Shown here piece by piece: positions 8,895 through 18,800 of a stretch of 64,000 nucleotides of DNA (position 1 is its first letter; each line of letters starts with the position of its first letter). Position numbers and translations under genes: made by a program. Below the pieces are notes generated by a model, which searched no databases, was not told where the DNA came from, and saw only the letters and a list, made by a program, of their open reading frames with translations. The DNA comes from Fistularia commersonii (Eukaryota; Chordata; Actinopteri; Syngnathiformes; Fistulariidae): the NCBI GenBank assembly GCA_037954325.1, contig JBBMNZ010000028.1, positions 13,481,501-13,545,500 on the forward strand. The letters are read 5' to 3'.

Positions 8895-10090
8895 TTAGCT
8901 GTTAGCAGTAACTACAAAGATTGAAGATTCCCTACGGCTGAGGGAAGAGGAATTAAAAAGTCTGATAGCCTCAGGTAGGAAAGACCTCCTGTGGCGTTCA
9001 GTGGAGCTCTTTGGTGGTATCAGTCTACGACTGAAAGAGCTCCGACAGGACATAAACGTGGCAGGGGGTGATGGATGTTGTCCTTGATCCTGAGGAGCTT
9101 CCTCATCATCCTCCTCTCTGAAACCTGCACAACAGACTCCAGCTCCACTCCTAGGACGGATCCAGCTCTCCTGATGAGCTTATTGAGTCTGTTGGTGTCA
9201 GCTGTCTTGAGCCTGCTGCCCCAGCACACAACAGCGAAGAAGATGGCGCTGGACACCACAGAGTGGTAAAACATCTGCAGCATGGTCCTGCAGACGTTGA
9301 AAGATCTTAGCCTCCTGGGGAAGAACAGACGGCTCTGACCCTTCTTGATTATGGCATTAGTGTTAAAAGTCCAGTCCAGTTTATTGTCCAAGTGGACACC
9401 CAGGTATTTATAGGTGTCCACAATGTCCACATCAGTACCCCTGATGGTGACCGGATTCAGGTGGGTCCTTTGTTTCCTGAAATCCACCACCAGCTCCTTT
9501 GTCTTAGACACATTGAGCTGCAGGTGGTTCAGTCCACACCACTCCACAAACCTGTCCACCACGCTCCTGTACTCCACATCCTGGCCTCCGTTGATGCAGC
9601 CCACGATTGCAGAGTCATCTGAGAATTTCTGCAGGTGGCAGGACTGCGAGGAGAACCTGAAGTCTGAGGTGTAGAGCGTGAACAGGAAGGGAGACAGGAC
9701 CGTCCCCTGCGGCGCCCCCGTGCTGCTCACAATGGTGTCCGATGTGATGTTTCCCAGCCTCACGTACTGCGGCCGACCTGTGAGGTAGTTGTTGATCCAG
9801 GCCGCGAGTGGAGCATCCACCTGCATGTCCAGGAGCTTCCTGTTCAGCAGGGCAGGTCGAATGGTGTTGAAAGCACTGGAGAAGTCAAAGAACATGACTC
9901 TCACAATGCTTCCTGCCTCCTCAAGGTAGGTGTATACTCTGTGCAGCAGATAGATGATGGCGTCTTCCACACCAATCCGGGGCTGGTAAGCGAACTGCAG
10001 GGGGTCCAGCGAAGGTCCGACAACATTACGAAGCTGCCTCAGGACGAGCCTCTCCAGCGGCTTCATGACGTGTGATGTCAGGGCCACTGG
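8895..10090 (-). pseudogene. Rex1/L2-type LINE ORF, reverse transcriptase half
   Basis: In-frame continuation of the endonuclease half after a premature TGA at 10091-10093. It reads PVALTSHVMKPLERLVLRQL, with LDPLQFAYQP, MFFDFSSAFNT (palm, Asp present), GAPQGTVLSPFLF and an intact FSDD catalytic box, then VDTYKYLGVHLDNKLDW and FAVVCWGSRLK. The main frame ends at 9020-9022. However, from about 9062 the next frame gives SSFSRRLIPPKSSTERHRRS and FLPEAIRLFNSSS, stopping at 8895-8897. The true C-terminus is thus split off by a single-base frameshift near 9060, next to a five-base C run. The catalytic core looks intact. Read-through of the stop or a functional fragment cannot be judged from sequence. 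Confidence 0.87.
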
Positions 10091-11953
10091 TCAGTAGTCG
10101 CTGTGTGTGCTGGGGTTCCTCTTCTTGGGCACTGGGACCAGACATGAGGTTTTCCACTGGTCAGGGACAACCATCTGGATTAGGCTCAGGTTAAAGAGGT
10201 ATGTGAAGATCCCACACAGCTGAGAGGCACATCCTTTCAGCACTCTGGGGCTAAGTTCGTCAGGGCCGGCGGCTTTCCTGGGATGAAGGCGACTGAACTC
10301 TCTCCTCACCTCCTCAGTGGTGAAGGTGACAGGAGGGGGTGGAGAGAGTCCCATTGGGGGGCAGGGGGGCTGAGGTGTTGACGAGACATCGTACAGGGAA
10401 GCAGAAGAGGTGCATGGGCGAGGGGGAAAAGACTTAGAGGTGAGGGGTGAGGGCACAGGCGGAGGAAAGTCCTGAGCGGAGCTGGGGGGATGGTGGACAG
10501 AGGCTTCTTCATCAAACCTGTTGAAAAACAGGTTTAATTCATTGGCCACGTGCATGTCTCCAACCATCATCTGGCTTCCTTGTTTTCCATGGCCAGTGAT
10601 GGTTTTCAACCCACTCCACACCTCCCTCATGTTGTTCTGCTGGAGTTTGCTCTCCAGCTTCCTCCTGTAACTGTCCTTGCCCTCTGCAATTTTCTCCCTC
10701 AGCTCAGTCTTCACCTTCTTCAGCTCCTCTTTGTCTCCACTCCTGAATGCTGCCTTCTTCCTGTTCAACATGGCCTTAATGTCTATAGTCACCCAGGGTT
10801 TGTTATTAGTGAAACAACACACTGTCTTGGTGGGGAGGATGTTGTTCGTGCAGAAGTTCACATAGTCCGTAATGCAGGCAGAGAGTTTTCCAATGTCCTC
10901 ACCCTGGTCTTCGCAGAGCACATCCCAGTCAGTCGTCTCAAAGCATCCCTGAAGAGTCAGTTCTGCCTCCTGAGACCAACTTTGGACAGTTCTGGTGGTC
11001 ACAGGTTGCCGCTGGACTTCAGGCACATAGCGAGGCTTTAGATGGACCAGGTTGTGGTCTGCCCTGCCCAGAGCAGGGAGAGCTGTGCAGTTGTATGCGT
11101 CCTTAGGGTTTGCATACAGCAGGTCCAGGGTTTTATTGTCTCTTGTCTTGCAGTCCACAAACTGTTTGAAAGTGGGCAGAGAAGATGACAATGTGGCGTG
11201 GTTGAAATCCCCAGAGATGGCTATGAAGGCACTGGGGTGCTGGGTCTGGAGTCTTGCGACCGTTGAGCTGATGACGTCATTAGCCCGTGGTGCAACGGCA
11301 GACGGTGGGATGTAAACCGTTAAGATGATGGCGTGGGGAAACTCTCTGGGCAGATAGTACGGCCTGAGGCTCACAGCCAACAGTTCGATGTCCAGGCTGC
11401 ACACATGCTTCTTTACCGTGATGTGTCCGGGGTTGCACCACTTGTTGTTTACAAACGCAGCGACACCTCCTCCTTTTTTCTTGCTGCTGCCGGCACAACT
11501 CCGGTCCCCTCGCACCAACTGAAAGCCGGGTAAACTCACCACAGAGTCCGGTATGTTGCTGTTTAACCAAGTCTCTGTGAAGCACAACACCGAGGCCTCA
11601 CGAAACACACCGTCGCCCCGTGTGAGTGCTGTTAGCTCCTCCAACTTGTTGCCCAGCGATCTCACGTTTCTCATCACAATGGAGGGGAGATACGGTCTGT
11701 ATCTCCTCTTCCTCAGCTCCCGTCTCCTCCCCGCTCGGCAGCCCCGGTATTTCCTCCGTAGCTCCTTAGGGATTTCGTGCCTTTCCCCCATCCCGCCGCT
11801 GCATCTCAGCTCCATCAGCTGATCCCAGGTGTAAACCATGGAGCCATTGCGCTGCTCCGCCAGGACTGGGATGTGGCTCGAAAAAAGTGCTCCAAGCACT
11901 GCGAAAACAAGAAATATCGAATTGAGCAACATCTCTTGTTTTGGTAAATTCAA
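10091..11953 (-). pseudogene. Rex1/L2-type LINE ORF, endonuclease half ending in a premature stop
   Basis: A 620-codon open frame. The APE-type endonuclease signature is complete: NVRSLGNK (Asn96), CFTETWL (Glu127), SGDFNH (Asp249, Asn251) and GRADHN (Asp299-His300). A linker rich in Lys/Arg and then Pro/Ser follows, and the RT begins at REFSRLHPRKAAGPDELSPR and QWKTSCLVPVPKK. It stops at TGA 10091-10093 within DY-stop-PVALTSH, where the family has DYRPVALTSH. CGA to TGA, a CpG transition, explains it. The N-terminus has a hydrophobic stretch at about residues 10-31 (NSIFLVFAVLGALF), resembling a signal peptide or membrane segment; I cannot say if it is used. The start at 11953 is the first Met. 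A second Met in the same frame at residue 8 is also possible. Confidence 0.88.
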
Positions 11954-12092
11954 TTAACTTAATAGTTACTAAAGCAAGAAGAAGTAATAGAAAAATAGAA
12001 GTAGAGAATTTATGAAAAAGAGACACTAAGGTGAAGAGAAACTCTGGCAGGCAGCCGCCCGAGACAGCGCCGGAAGTAGAACCTTCCTCAAC

Positions 12093-12097
12093 CAATG
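12093..12097 (+). repeat. CAATG target duplication of the nested LINE (right copy)
   Basis: Pairs with 8749-8753. Directly to the right, the RTE coding sequence resumes (minus-strand SEVRKAL). Confidence 0.78.
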
Positions 12098-12863
12098 CCT
12101 TCCTCACTTCACTTTTACTAATTTGTGCTACTTTGTGGTCTACAATAGTCACCTCTTCTACCCTTGCCTCTCTTTCATTTTCCACATTCATCAGCTCTTC
12201 AAAGTATTCTTTCCATCTTCCCATCACTATTCTAGCATCTGTCAATACATTTCCCTCTGTCCATCTTTATCTCTCTGTTTCGCCAACCTGTATAGATCAT
12301 TCTCACCCTCCTTACTATCCAACCGAGGATACAAGTCATCGTAGCCCTTTGTTTTGCCTTTGCTACCTCTTTCTTTACCTTTTGCCGCATCTCCCTGAAC
12401 TCTTGTTTGTTCTCTTTAGTCCTCTCAGTATCCCACTTCTTCTTTGCTAACCGCTTTTTCTGTATACACTCCTGCACTTCCTCATTCCACCACCAAGTCT
12501 CCTTATCTACTTTCCTTCCAGATGACACACCAAGTACTCTTCTACCTGTCTCCCTGATAACACTAGCTGTAGTTGTCCAATCATCTGGAAGCTCACCCTG
12601 ACCACCCAGACCCTTTTTTCAACCCCTCCCTGAAAACCATGCAACACTCCTCCCTTTTCAGCTTCCACCACTTTGTCCTCTGCTCTGCCTTTGTCCTCTT
12701 CATCTTCCTCGTCACCAGAGTCATCCTACAAACCACCATCCTATGCTGTCTGGCTACACTCTCACCCACAACTACTTTGCAGTCACTGATCTCTTTCAGG
12801 TTACCTCGTCTATACAAGATGTAGTCTACCTGCGTGCTCTTACATCCGCTCTTATAAGTTACC
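12098..12863 (-). pseudogene. RTE ORF, linker between endonuclease and RT, frameshifted
   Basis: Minus-strand pieces in different frames assemble into the usual RTE order. First is STQVDYILYRRGNLKEISD with ARQHRMVVCRMTL (from about 12876 to 12605), then SGRKVDKETWWWNEEVQECI with KKRLAKKKWDTERTKEN (12528 to about 12350), then TDARIVMGRWKEYFEELMNV and ISKSEVRKAL (12245 to 12098). Frame changes are needed near 12880, near 12605 (after an A-run on the minus strand), near 12345 and near 12245. No single product is possible. The RT domain continues at 8753 across the nested LINE. Confidence 0.82.
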
Positions 12864-13523
12864 CTATGTTTCTGTTTTTTTCTGGAAAAAGGTATTCACT
12901 ACAGCCATTTCCATCCTTTTCGCAAAATCTACCACCATCTGTCCCTCTGCATTCCTATCCTGGATACCAAATCTGCCCATCACTTCTTCATCCCCTCTAT
13001 TGCCTTCACCAACATGTCCATTGAAGTCTGCACCAATGACCACTCTCTCATTTCTGGGAATATTCTGCATCACTTCATCCAACTCATTCCAGAACTTCTC
13101 CTTCTCTTCAGATTCACATCCCACCTGCGGGGCATAGCCACTAACAACATTGAGCATCACACCTTCAATTTCCAATTTCAGACTCATAAGTCTATCTGAC
13201 ATTCTTTTCACCTCTAGGACGTTCCTTACGAACTCCTCCTTCAAGATAACTCCTACTCGATTTCTCTTCTTGTCAGTACCATAATAGTACAACTTAAAGC
13301 CTGCTCCTAAGCTTCTAGCCTTACTACCTTTCCACTTGGTCCCCTGGACACACAGTATATCCACCTTCCTTCTCTGCATCATGTCGACCAACTCTCTACC
13401 TTTTCCTGTCATAGTCCCAATATTCAAAGTGCCTACTCTCAGTCCCAGACTCTTTCCTTTCCTCCTCTCTCTCCGCTTCCGAACACGCACTCCTCCTCTT
13501 CTTGTTCTTGTTCTTCGACCCAC
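12864..13523 (-). pseudogene. RTE endonuclease domain, catalytic Glu lost
   Basis: An open frame of 219 codons. After an Arg-rich start it reads LRVGTLNIGTMTGKGRELVD, RRKVDILCVQGTKWKGSKAR, then VVIGADFNGHVGEG and VVNTFF. This is the N-terminal APE-type endonuclease of RTE elements, which nicks target DNA to prime reverse transcription. The family motif is VQETKW. Here the Glu codon has become GGG (13341-13343), removing a metal-coordinating residue, while the Asp and Asn of GADFN remain. The frame ends at 12864 because of a frameshift. A longer N-terminus in another frame (13645 onward, with an acidic EEQEQEEEE run) may be part of the original ORF. Confidence 0.85.
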
Positions 13524-13692
13524 AGTAGCCCAATTTCCATTAGTACCTTGTAGGTCATCAGACCAATGGCGGTCGTTGTTAACCCGGTCCGCGACCGATC
13601 CGATATGGTATAGTTTTGGTTGACTCGCATGTTTGGTTTTGGCAAAGTTTTACGCAGGATGCCCTTCCTGACGCAACCCTTTGCATTTATCC

Positions 13693-13758
13693 GGGCTTGG
13701 GACCGGCACAGGGTGGCGAAACCCTCTGCATTTAGCAGGGCTTGGGACCGGCACAGGG
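13693..13758 (-). repeat. tandem 21-bp element at the RTE 5' end
   Basis: A 21-base GC-rich motif at 13693-13713 is repeated exactly at 13738-13758, 45 bp apart, each preceded by a gcattta segment. The second copy ends precisely at the insertion border, so the RTE 5' terminus carries a duplicated end. Confidence 0.85.
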
Positions 13759-15036
13759 ACCAGACACCAGCTTGAATGAATTAATTATTTTTTTCAACTT
13801 TGTACCAAAAACGCTTCAACTCGGTGGAATAAGCACTTTTTTACAACATGGCTATATCTTTTGAAACTATCGCTGGATTTCAGCGATTTTGACAGATATT
13901 GCGCAGAATCATCTTCTATACAACATATTTCAGCAGCAGTCACAAGCTTGAGGGAATTCATTAGTTTTTTACACTTTGTACAAAGAAAGCTTCAACTTGG
14001 TGAGATAAGCACTTTTTGACCACATGGCTATATCTTTTGAAACTATGGCTGGATTTCAGCAATTTTGACATATGTTGTGCAGAATCATCTCCTATACAAC
14101 ATATTTCAGCAGCAGTCACAAGCTTGAGGGAATTCATTAGTTTTTTTAAGCTTTGTAACAAAAACGCTTCGACTAGTTGAGATAAGCATTCTTTGACCAC
14201 ATGGCTATATCTTTGGAAGCTTTGGCTTGATTTCAGCAATTTTGACATATATTGTGCAGAATCATCTCCTATACAACATATTTTAGCACCAGACATCAAC
14301 TTGAATAAATTCATTAGTTTTTTCCATTTTGTACCAAAAATGCTTCAACTCGGAGAGATAAGCACTTTTTGACCACATGGTTATATCTTTTGAACAAGTG
14401 TTTGGATAAAAGTGATTCTGACATAAGAATGTGCAGAATCATTCCCTTTTAAACATATTTCAGCACCAGACACCAGCTTGAATAAATTTAATTAGTTTTT
14501 TCCACTTTGTACCAAAAACGCTTCAACTCGGTTAGATAAGCACTCTTTGATCACATGGCTCTATCTTTTGAAAGTAAAGCTGGATTTGAGCAATTTAAGC
14601 ATTTATTGTGCAGATTCATCTCCTATACAACATATTTCAGCACCAGAGACCAGCTTGAAAGAATTTATTAGTCATTTACACCTTGTACAGTAATTGCTTC
14701 AACTTGGTGAGAGAAGCACTTTTTGACCACATGGCTATATCTTTTGAAACTATGGCTGGAATTTAGCAATTTCTGACATATATTGTGCAGAGACATCTCC
14801 TATACAAAATATTTTAGCACCAGACACCAGCTACAACGAAGTCATTAGCTTTTTCCACATTGTACCCAAAAACGCTTCAACTCGGAGAGATAAGCACTTT
14901 TGACCACATGGCTTTATCTTTTGAAACAGCGTTTAGATAAAAGTGATTCTGACATATATTGTGCAGAATCATGTCCTATTTAATATATTTCAGCACCAGA
15001 GACTAGCTTGAAAGAATTGATTAGTCATTTAAACCT
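13759..15036 (+). repeat. satellite array, subfamily A, diverged (continued after the RTE)
   Basis: The interrupted monomer resumes in the same orientation and at the same point in the unit (gacaccagcttgaatgaatt), as expected if the RTE simply landed inside it. About seven diverged units follow. Two neighbouring units share a cagcagtcacaagcttgagg variant (13934 and 14110). Confidence 0.92.
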
Positions 15037-15564
15037 CTGCAAACAGCTGAGGTTCCCTGAGGACATCGTAGAAACCCGCCTAAGACCAGACATCGCCCCT
15101 ACATTCAGAGTCCTCTAAGCAGGTCACCATGCTAGAGCTGACTGTGCCCTGGGAGGAGAGAATGGAGGAAGCCAGCAGAAGAAAGGAGGAAAAGTATGCT
15201 GAGCTGGTGGAAGACTGCCGCATCAGGGGTTGGCATGCACGATGCTTGCCCATTGAGGTCAGGGGAAGGGGCTATGCAGGGAAGTCTCTCTGCAAGGCCT
15301 GCAGTCTCCTGGGCATCACAGGGGCACGCAAAAGGAGAGCCATCTGTTCAGCGTCAGAGGCCGCTGAGAAGGCATCCAGATGGCTCTGGATCCAGAGGGA
15401 CAAAGAGTGGATGAGCGCTTCTAGGACACAGGTTGGGAACTGATCACTCCTGGCCGGGTCGCCTGGGTGAGGGGGTCTGAAGTTGAAAGACCTGAAACCC
15501 CCCGTGACCCCAGGTACTATCACTGACGATGTGTCCAAGAAACTGCATCACAAGATGTATCCTA
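15037..15564 (+). mobile_element. 5'-truncated retroelement 3' end inserted in satellite
   Basis: Non-satellite block with a coding remnant, a short 3' UTR (tgaccccaggtactatcact) and a terminus near gatgtgtccaagaaactgca. The satellite is flanked by AAACCT on both sides (15031-15036 and 15565-15570), consistent with a short target duplication. Only the last part of the element is present, as in 5'-truncated non-LTR insertions. The family is not identified with certainty. Confidence 0.7.
15040..15443 (+). pseudogene. C-terminal remnant of a retroelement ORF
   Basis: It reads CKQLRFPEDIVETRLRPDI, then after a single frameshift near 15100 SESSKQVTMLELTVPWEERM and EEASRRKEEKYAELVEDCRI, RGWHARCLPIEVRGRGY, AGKSLCKACSLLGI, then EKASRWLWIQRDKEWM, stopping at 15441-15443. 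This tail recurs in many fish and invertebrate retroelement ORFs. The RPDI ... ELTVPWE ... K-KY arrangement resembles a PD-(D/E)XK restriction-like endonuclease core, which some RLE-type LINEs carry C-terminally; that is an inference. The Met at 15129 is internal and not a real start. Broken and truncated, so non-functional. Confidence 0.65.
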
Positions 15565-15819
15565 AAACCTTGAACAGTAAACGCTTCAACTTGTTGAGAT
15601 AAGAACTTGCTGACCACATGGCTAAATCTTTTGAAACTGTAGCTGGATTTGAGCAATTTGACATATATTGTGCGTATTCATATTTCAGCAGCAGACACAA
15701 GCTTGAAGGAATTCTTTAGTTTTTTTCCACTTTGTACCAAAAACGCTTCAACTGGGAGAAATAAGCACTTTTTGACCACATGGCTATAACTTTTGAACCA
15801 CCATTTTGATGAAAGTCAT
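15565..15819 (+). repeat. satellite array, subfamily A, between the insertion and the 9-mer block
   Basis: Satellite sequence resumes at cttgaacagtaaacgcttca with no change of orientation. About one and a half diverged units lead into the regular higher-order block. Confidence 0.85.
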
Positions 15820-18800
15820 TCTGACATATATTGTGCAGAATCATGTCCTATTTAACATCTTTCAGCGCGAGAGACAAGCTTAAAAAGATTCATTATTTAT
15901 TTCCACCTTGTACAGTAAACGCTTCAACTTGGTGCAATAAGTTCTTTTTGACCACATGGCTATATCTTTTGAAACTGCAGCAGGATTTGATCGATTTTGA
16001 CTTACAATGTGCAAATTCATCTCCTGTACAATATATTTCAGCAGCAGACACAAGCTTGAAGGAATTCATTAGTTTTTAACACTTTGTACCAAAAACGCTT
16101 CAACCAGGTGGATTAAGCACTTTTGACCCCAAGGCTATATCTTTTGGAACAGTGTCAAGATAAAAGTGATTCTGCCATATATTGTGCAGAATCATCTCCT
16201 ATACAATATAATTCAGCAGCAAACACAAGCTTGAAGGAATTCATTAGTATTTTACACTTTGTACCAAAAAAGCTTCAACCAGGTGGATTAAGCACTTTTG
16301 ACCACATGGCTATATTATTTGAAACTAGAGCTGGATTTGAGCAATTTTGACTTACAATGTGCAAATTCATCTCCTATACAACATATTTCAGCAGCAGACA
16401 CAAACTTGAAGGAATTCTTTAGTTTTTTACACTTGGTACAAAAAAGCTTCAGCTGGGTGAGATGAACAGTTTTTGACCATATAGCTATATATTTTGAACG
16501 AGTGTTTGGATAAATGTTATTCTTTCATATATTTTGCAGAATCATATCCTATACAACATATTTTAGCAACAAACACAAGCTTGAAGGAATTCATTAGTAT
16601 TTTACATTTTGTACCAAAAACGCTTCAACCTGGTGGATTAAGTACTTTTTGACCACATGGCTATATTATTTGAAACTAGACCTGGATTTGAGCAATTTTG
16701 ACTTACAATGTGCAAATTCATCTCCTATACAACATATTTCAGCAGCAGACACAAGCTTGAAGGAATTCTTTTGTTTTTTTCCACTTTGTACCAAAAACAC
16801 TTTAACTTGCTGAGATAAGCACTTTTTGACCACATAGCTATATCTTTTGAGCCAGTGTTTGAATAAAAGTCATTCTGACATATATTGTGCAGAATCATGT
16901 CCTATTTAACATATGTCAGCGCTACAGACGAGCTTGAAAAGATTCATTATTTATTTCCACCTTGCACAGTAAACTCTTCAACTGGCTGCAATAAGTTCTT
17001 TTTGACCACATGGCTATATCTTTTGAAACTACAGCAGAATTTGAGCTATTTTGACTTACAATGTGCAAATTCATCTCCTGTACAATATATTTCAGCAGCA
17101 GACACAAGCTTGAAGGAATTCATTAGTTTTTTACACTTTGTACCAAAAAAGCTTCAACCAGGTAAATTAAGCACTTTTGACCACATGGCTCTATCTTTTG
17201 GAACAGTGTCAAGATAAAAGTGATTCTGCCATATATTGTGCTGAATCATCTCCTATACAACATATTTCAGCAACAGAATCAAGCTTTAAGGAATTCAGTA
17301 CTTATTTCCACTTTGTACCAAAAACACTTCAGCTTGCTGAGATAAGCACTTTTTTACCAAATGGCTATAACATTTGAACCACCATTTGGATAAAAGTGAT
17401 TCAGACATATATTGTGCAGAATCATGTCCTATTTAACATATGTCAGCGCTAGAGATGAGGTACAAAAGATTCATTATTTATTTCCACCTATTACAGTAAA
17501 CGCTTCAACTTGGTGCAATAAGTTCTTTTTGACCACATGGCTATATCTTTTGAAACTACAGCTGGATATGAGCGATTTTGACTTACAATGTGTAAATTCA
17601 TCTCCTATACAACATATTTCAGCAGCAGACACAAGCTTGAAGGAATTTAGTTTTTAACACTTTGTACCAAAAACGCTTCAACCCGGTGGATTAAGCACTT
17701 TTGACCCCAAGGCTATATCTTTTGGAACAGTGTCAAGATAAAAGTGATTCTGCCATATATTGTGCAGAATCATCTCCTATACAATATAATTCAGCAGCAA
17801 ACACAAGCTTGAAGGAATTCATTAGTATTTTACACTTTGTACCAAAAAAGCTTCAACCAGGTGGATTAAGCACTTTTGACCACATGGCTATATTATTTGA
17901 AACTAGAGCTGGATTTGAGCAATTTTGACTTACAATGTGCAAATTCATCTCCTATACAACATATTTCAGCAGCAGACACAAGCTTGAAGGAATTCTTTAG
18001 TTTTTTACAATTGGTACAAAAAAGCTTCAGCTGGGTGAGATGAACACTTTTTGACCATATAGCTATATATTTTGAACGAGTGTTTGGATAAATGTTATTC
18101 TTTCATATATTTTGCAGAATCATATCCTATACAACATATTTTAGCAACAAAAACAAGCTTGAAGGAATTCATTAGTATTTTACATTTTGTACCAAAAACG
18201 CTTCAACCTGGTGGATTAAGTACTTTTTGACCACATGGCTATATTATTTGAAACTAGACCTGGATTTGAGCAATTTTGACTTACAATGTGCAAATTCATC
18301 TCCTATACAACATATTTCAGCAGCAGACACAAGCTTGAAGGAATTCTTTTGTTTTTTTCCACTTTGTACCAAAAACACTTTAACTTGCTGAGATAAGCAC
18401 TTTTTGACCACATAGCTATATCTTTTGAGCCAGTGTTTGAATAAAAGTCATTCTGACATATATTGTGCAGAATCATGTCCTATTTAACATATGTCAGCGC
18501 TACAGACGAGCTTGAAAAGATTCATTATTTATTTCCACCTTGCACAGTAAACTCTTCAACTGGCTGCAATAAGTTCTTTTTGACCACATGGCTATATCTT
18601 TTGAAACTACAGCAGAATTTGAGCTATTTTGACTTACAATGTGCAAATTCATCTCCTGTACAATATATTTCAGCAGCAGACACAAGCTTGAAGGAATTCA
18701 TTAGTTTTTTACACTTTGTACCAAAAAAGCTTCAACCAGGTAAATTAAGCACTTTTGACCACATGGCTCTATCTTTTGGAACAGTGTCAAGATAAAAGTG

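Larger units (their letters stand above)
8754..12092 (-). mobile_element. near full-length Rex1/CR1-L2-type LINE nested in the RTE
   Basis: A 3.34-kb non-LTR retrotransposon on the minus strand. The 5' UTR begins at 12092 with a GC-rich cttccggcgctgtctcgggc segment. One long ORF follows (endonuclease then reverse transcriptase), and the 3' end has a gggattaataaagttgttct-like terminus and short GATGA repeats (8754-8775). The RT region holds FFDFSSAFNT and GAPQGTVLSPFLF; the DNA for FSSAFNT is one base from the standard Rex1 PCR primer site as I remember it. This supports a Rex1/Babar or closely related L2/CR1 assignment. It is the youngest of the recognisable insertions, with only one premature stop and one frameshift seen. 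Confidence 0.85.
7227..13758 (-). mobile_element. full-length RTE-clade LINE, interrupted by a second LINE
   Basis: A complete RTE-type non-LTR retrotransposon on the minus strand. The 5' end is at 13758, then an APE-type endonuclease region (13.5-12.9 kb), a linker (12.9-12.1 kb), a reverse transcriptase (8753-7324) and a GAA tail. A 15-bp target duplication (7212-7226 and 13759-13773) frames it inside a satellite monomer. Without the nested LINE (8754-12092) it is about 3.19 kb, the usual size of fish RTE elements. Its ORF is broken by several frameshifts, and key catalytic residues of both enzymes are mutated, so it is dead. Its presence shows the satellite array existed before this insertion. 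Confidence 0.92.

Noticed and set aside
8189..13623. Plus-strand ORFs of 60-193 residues opposite the LINE genes
   Set aside because: They are antisense shadows of the RTE and Rex1/L2 ORFs, with no recognisable motif of their own.
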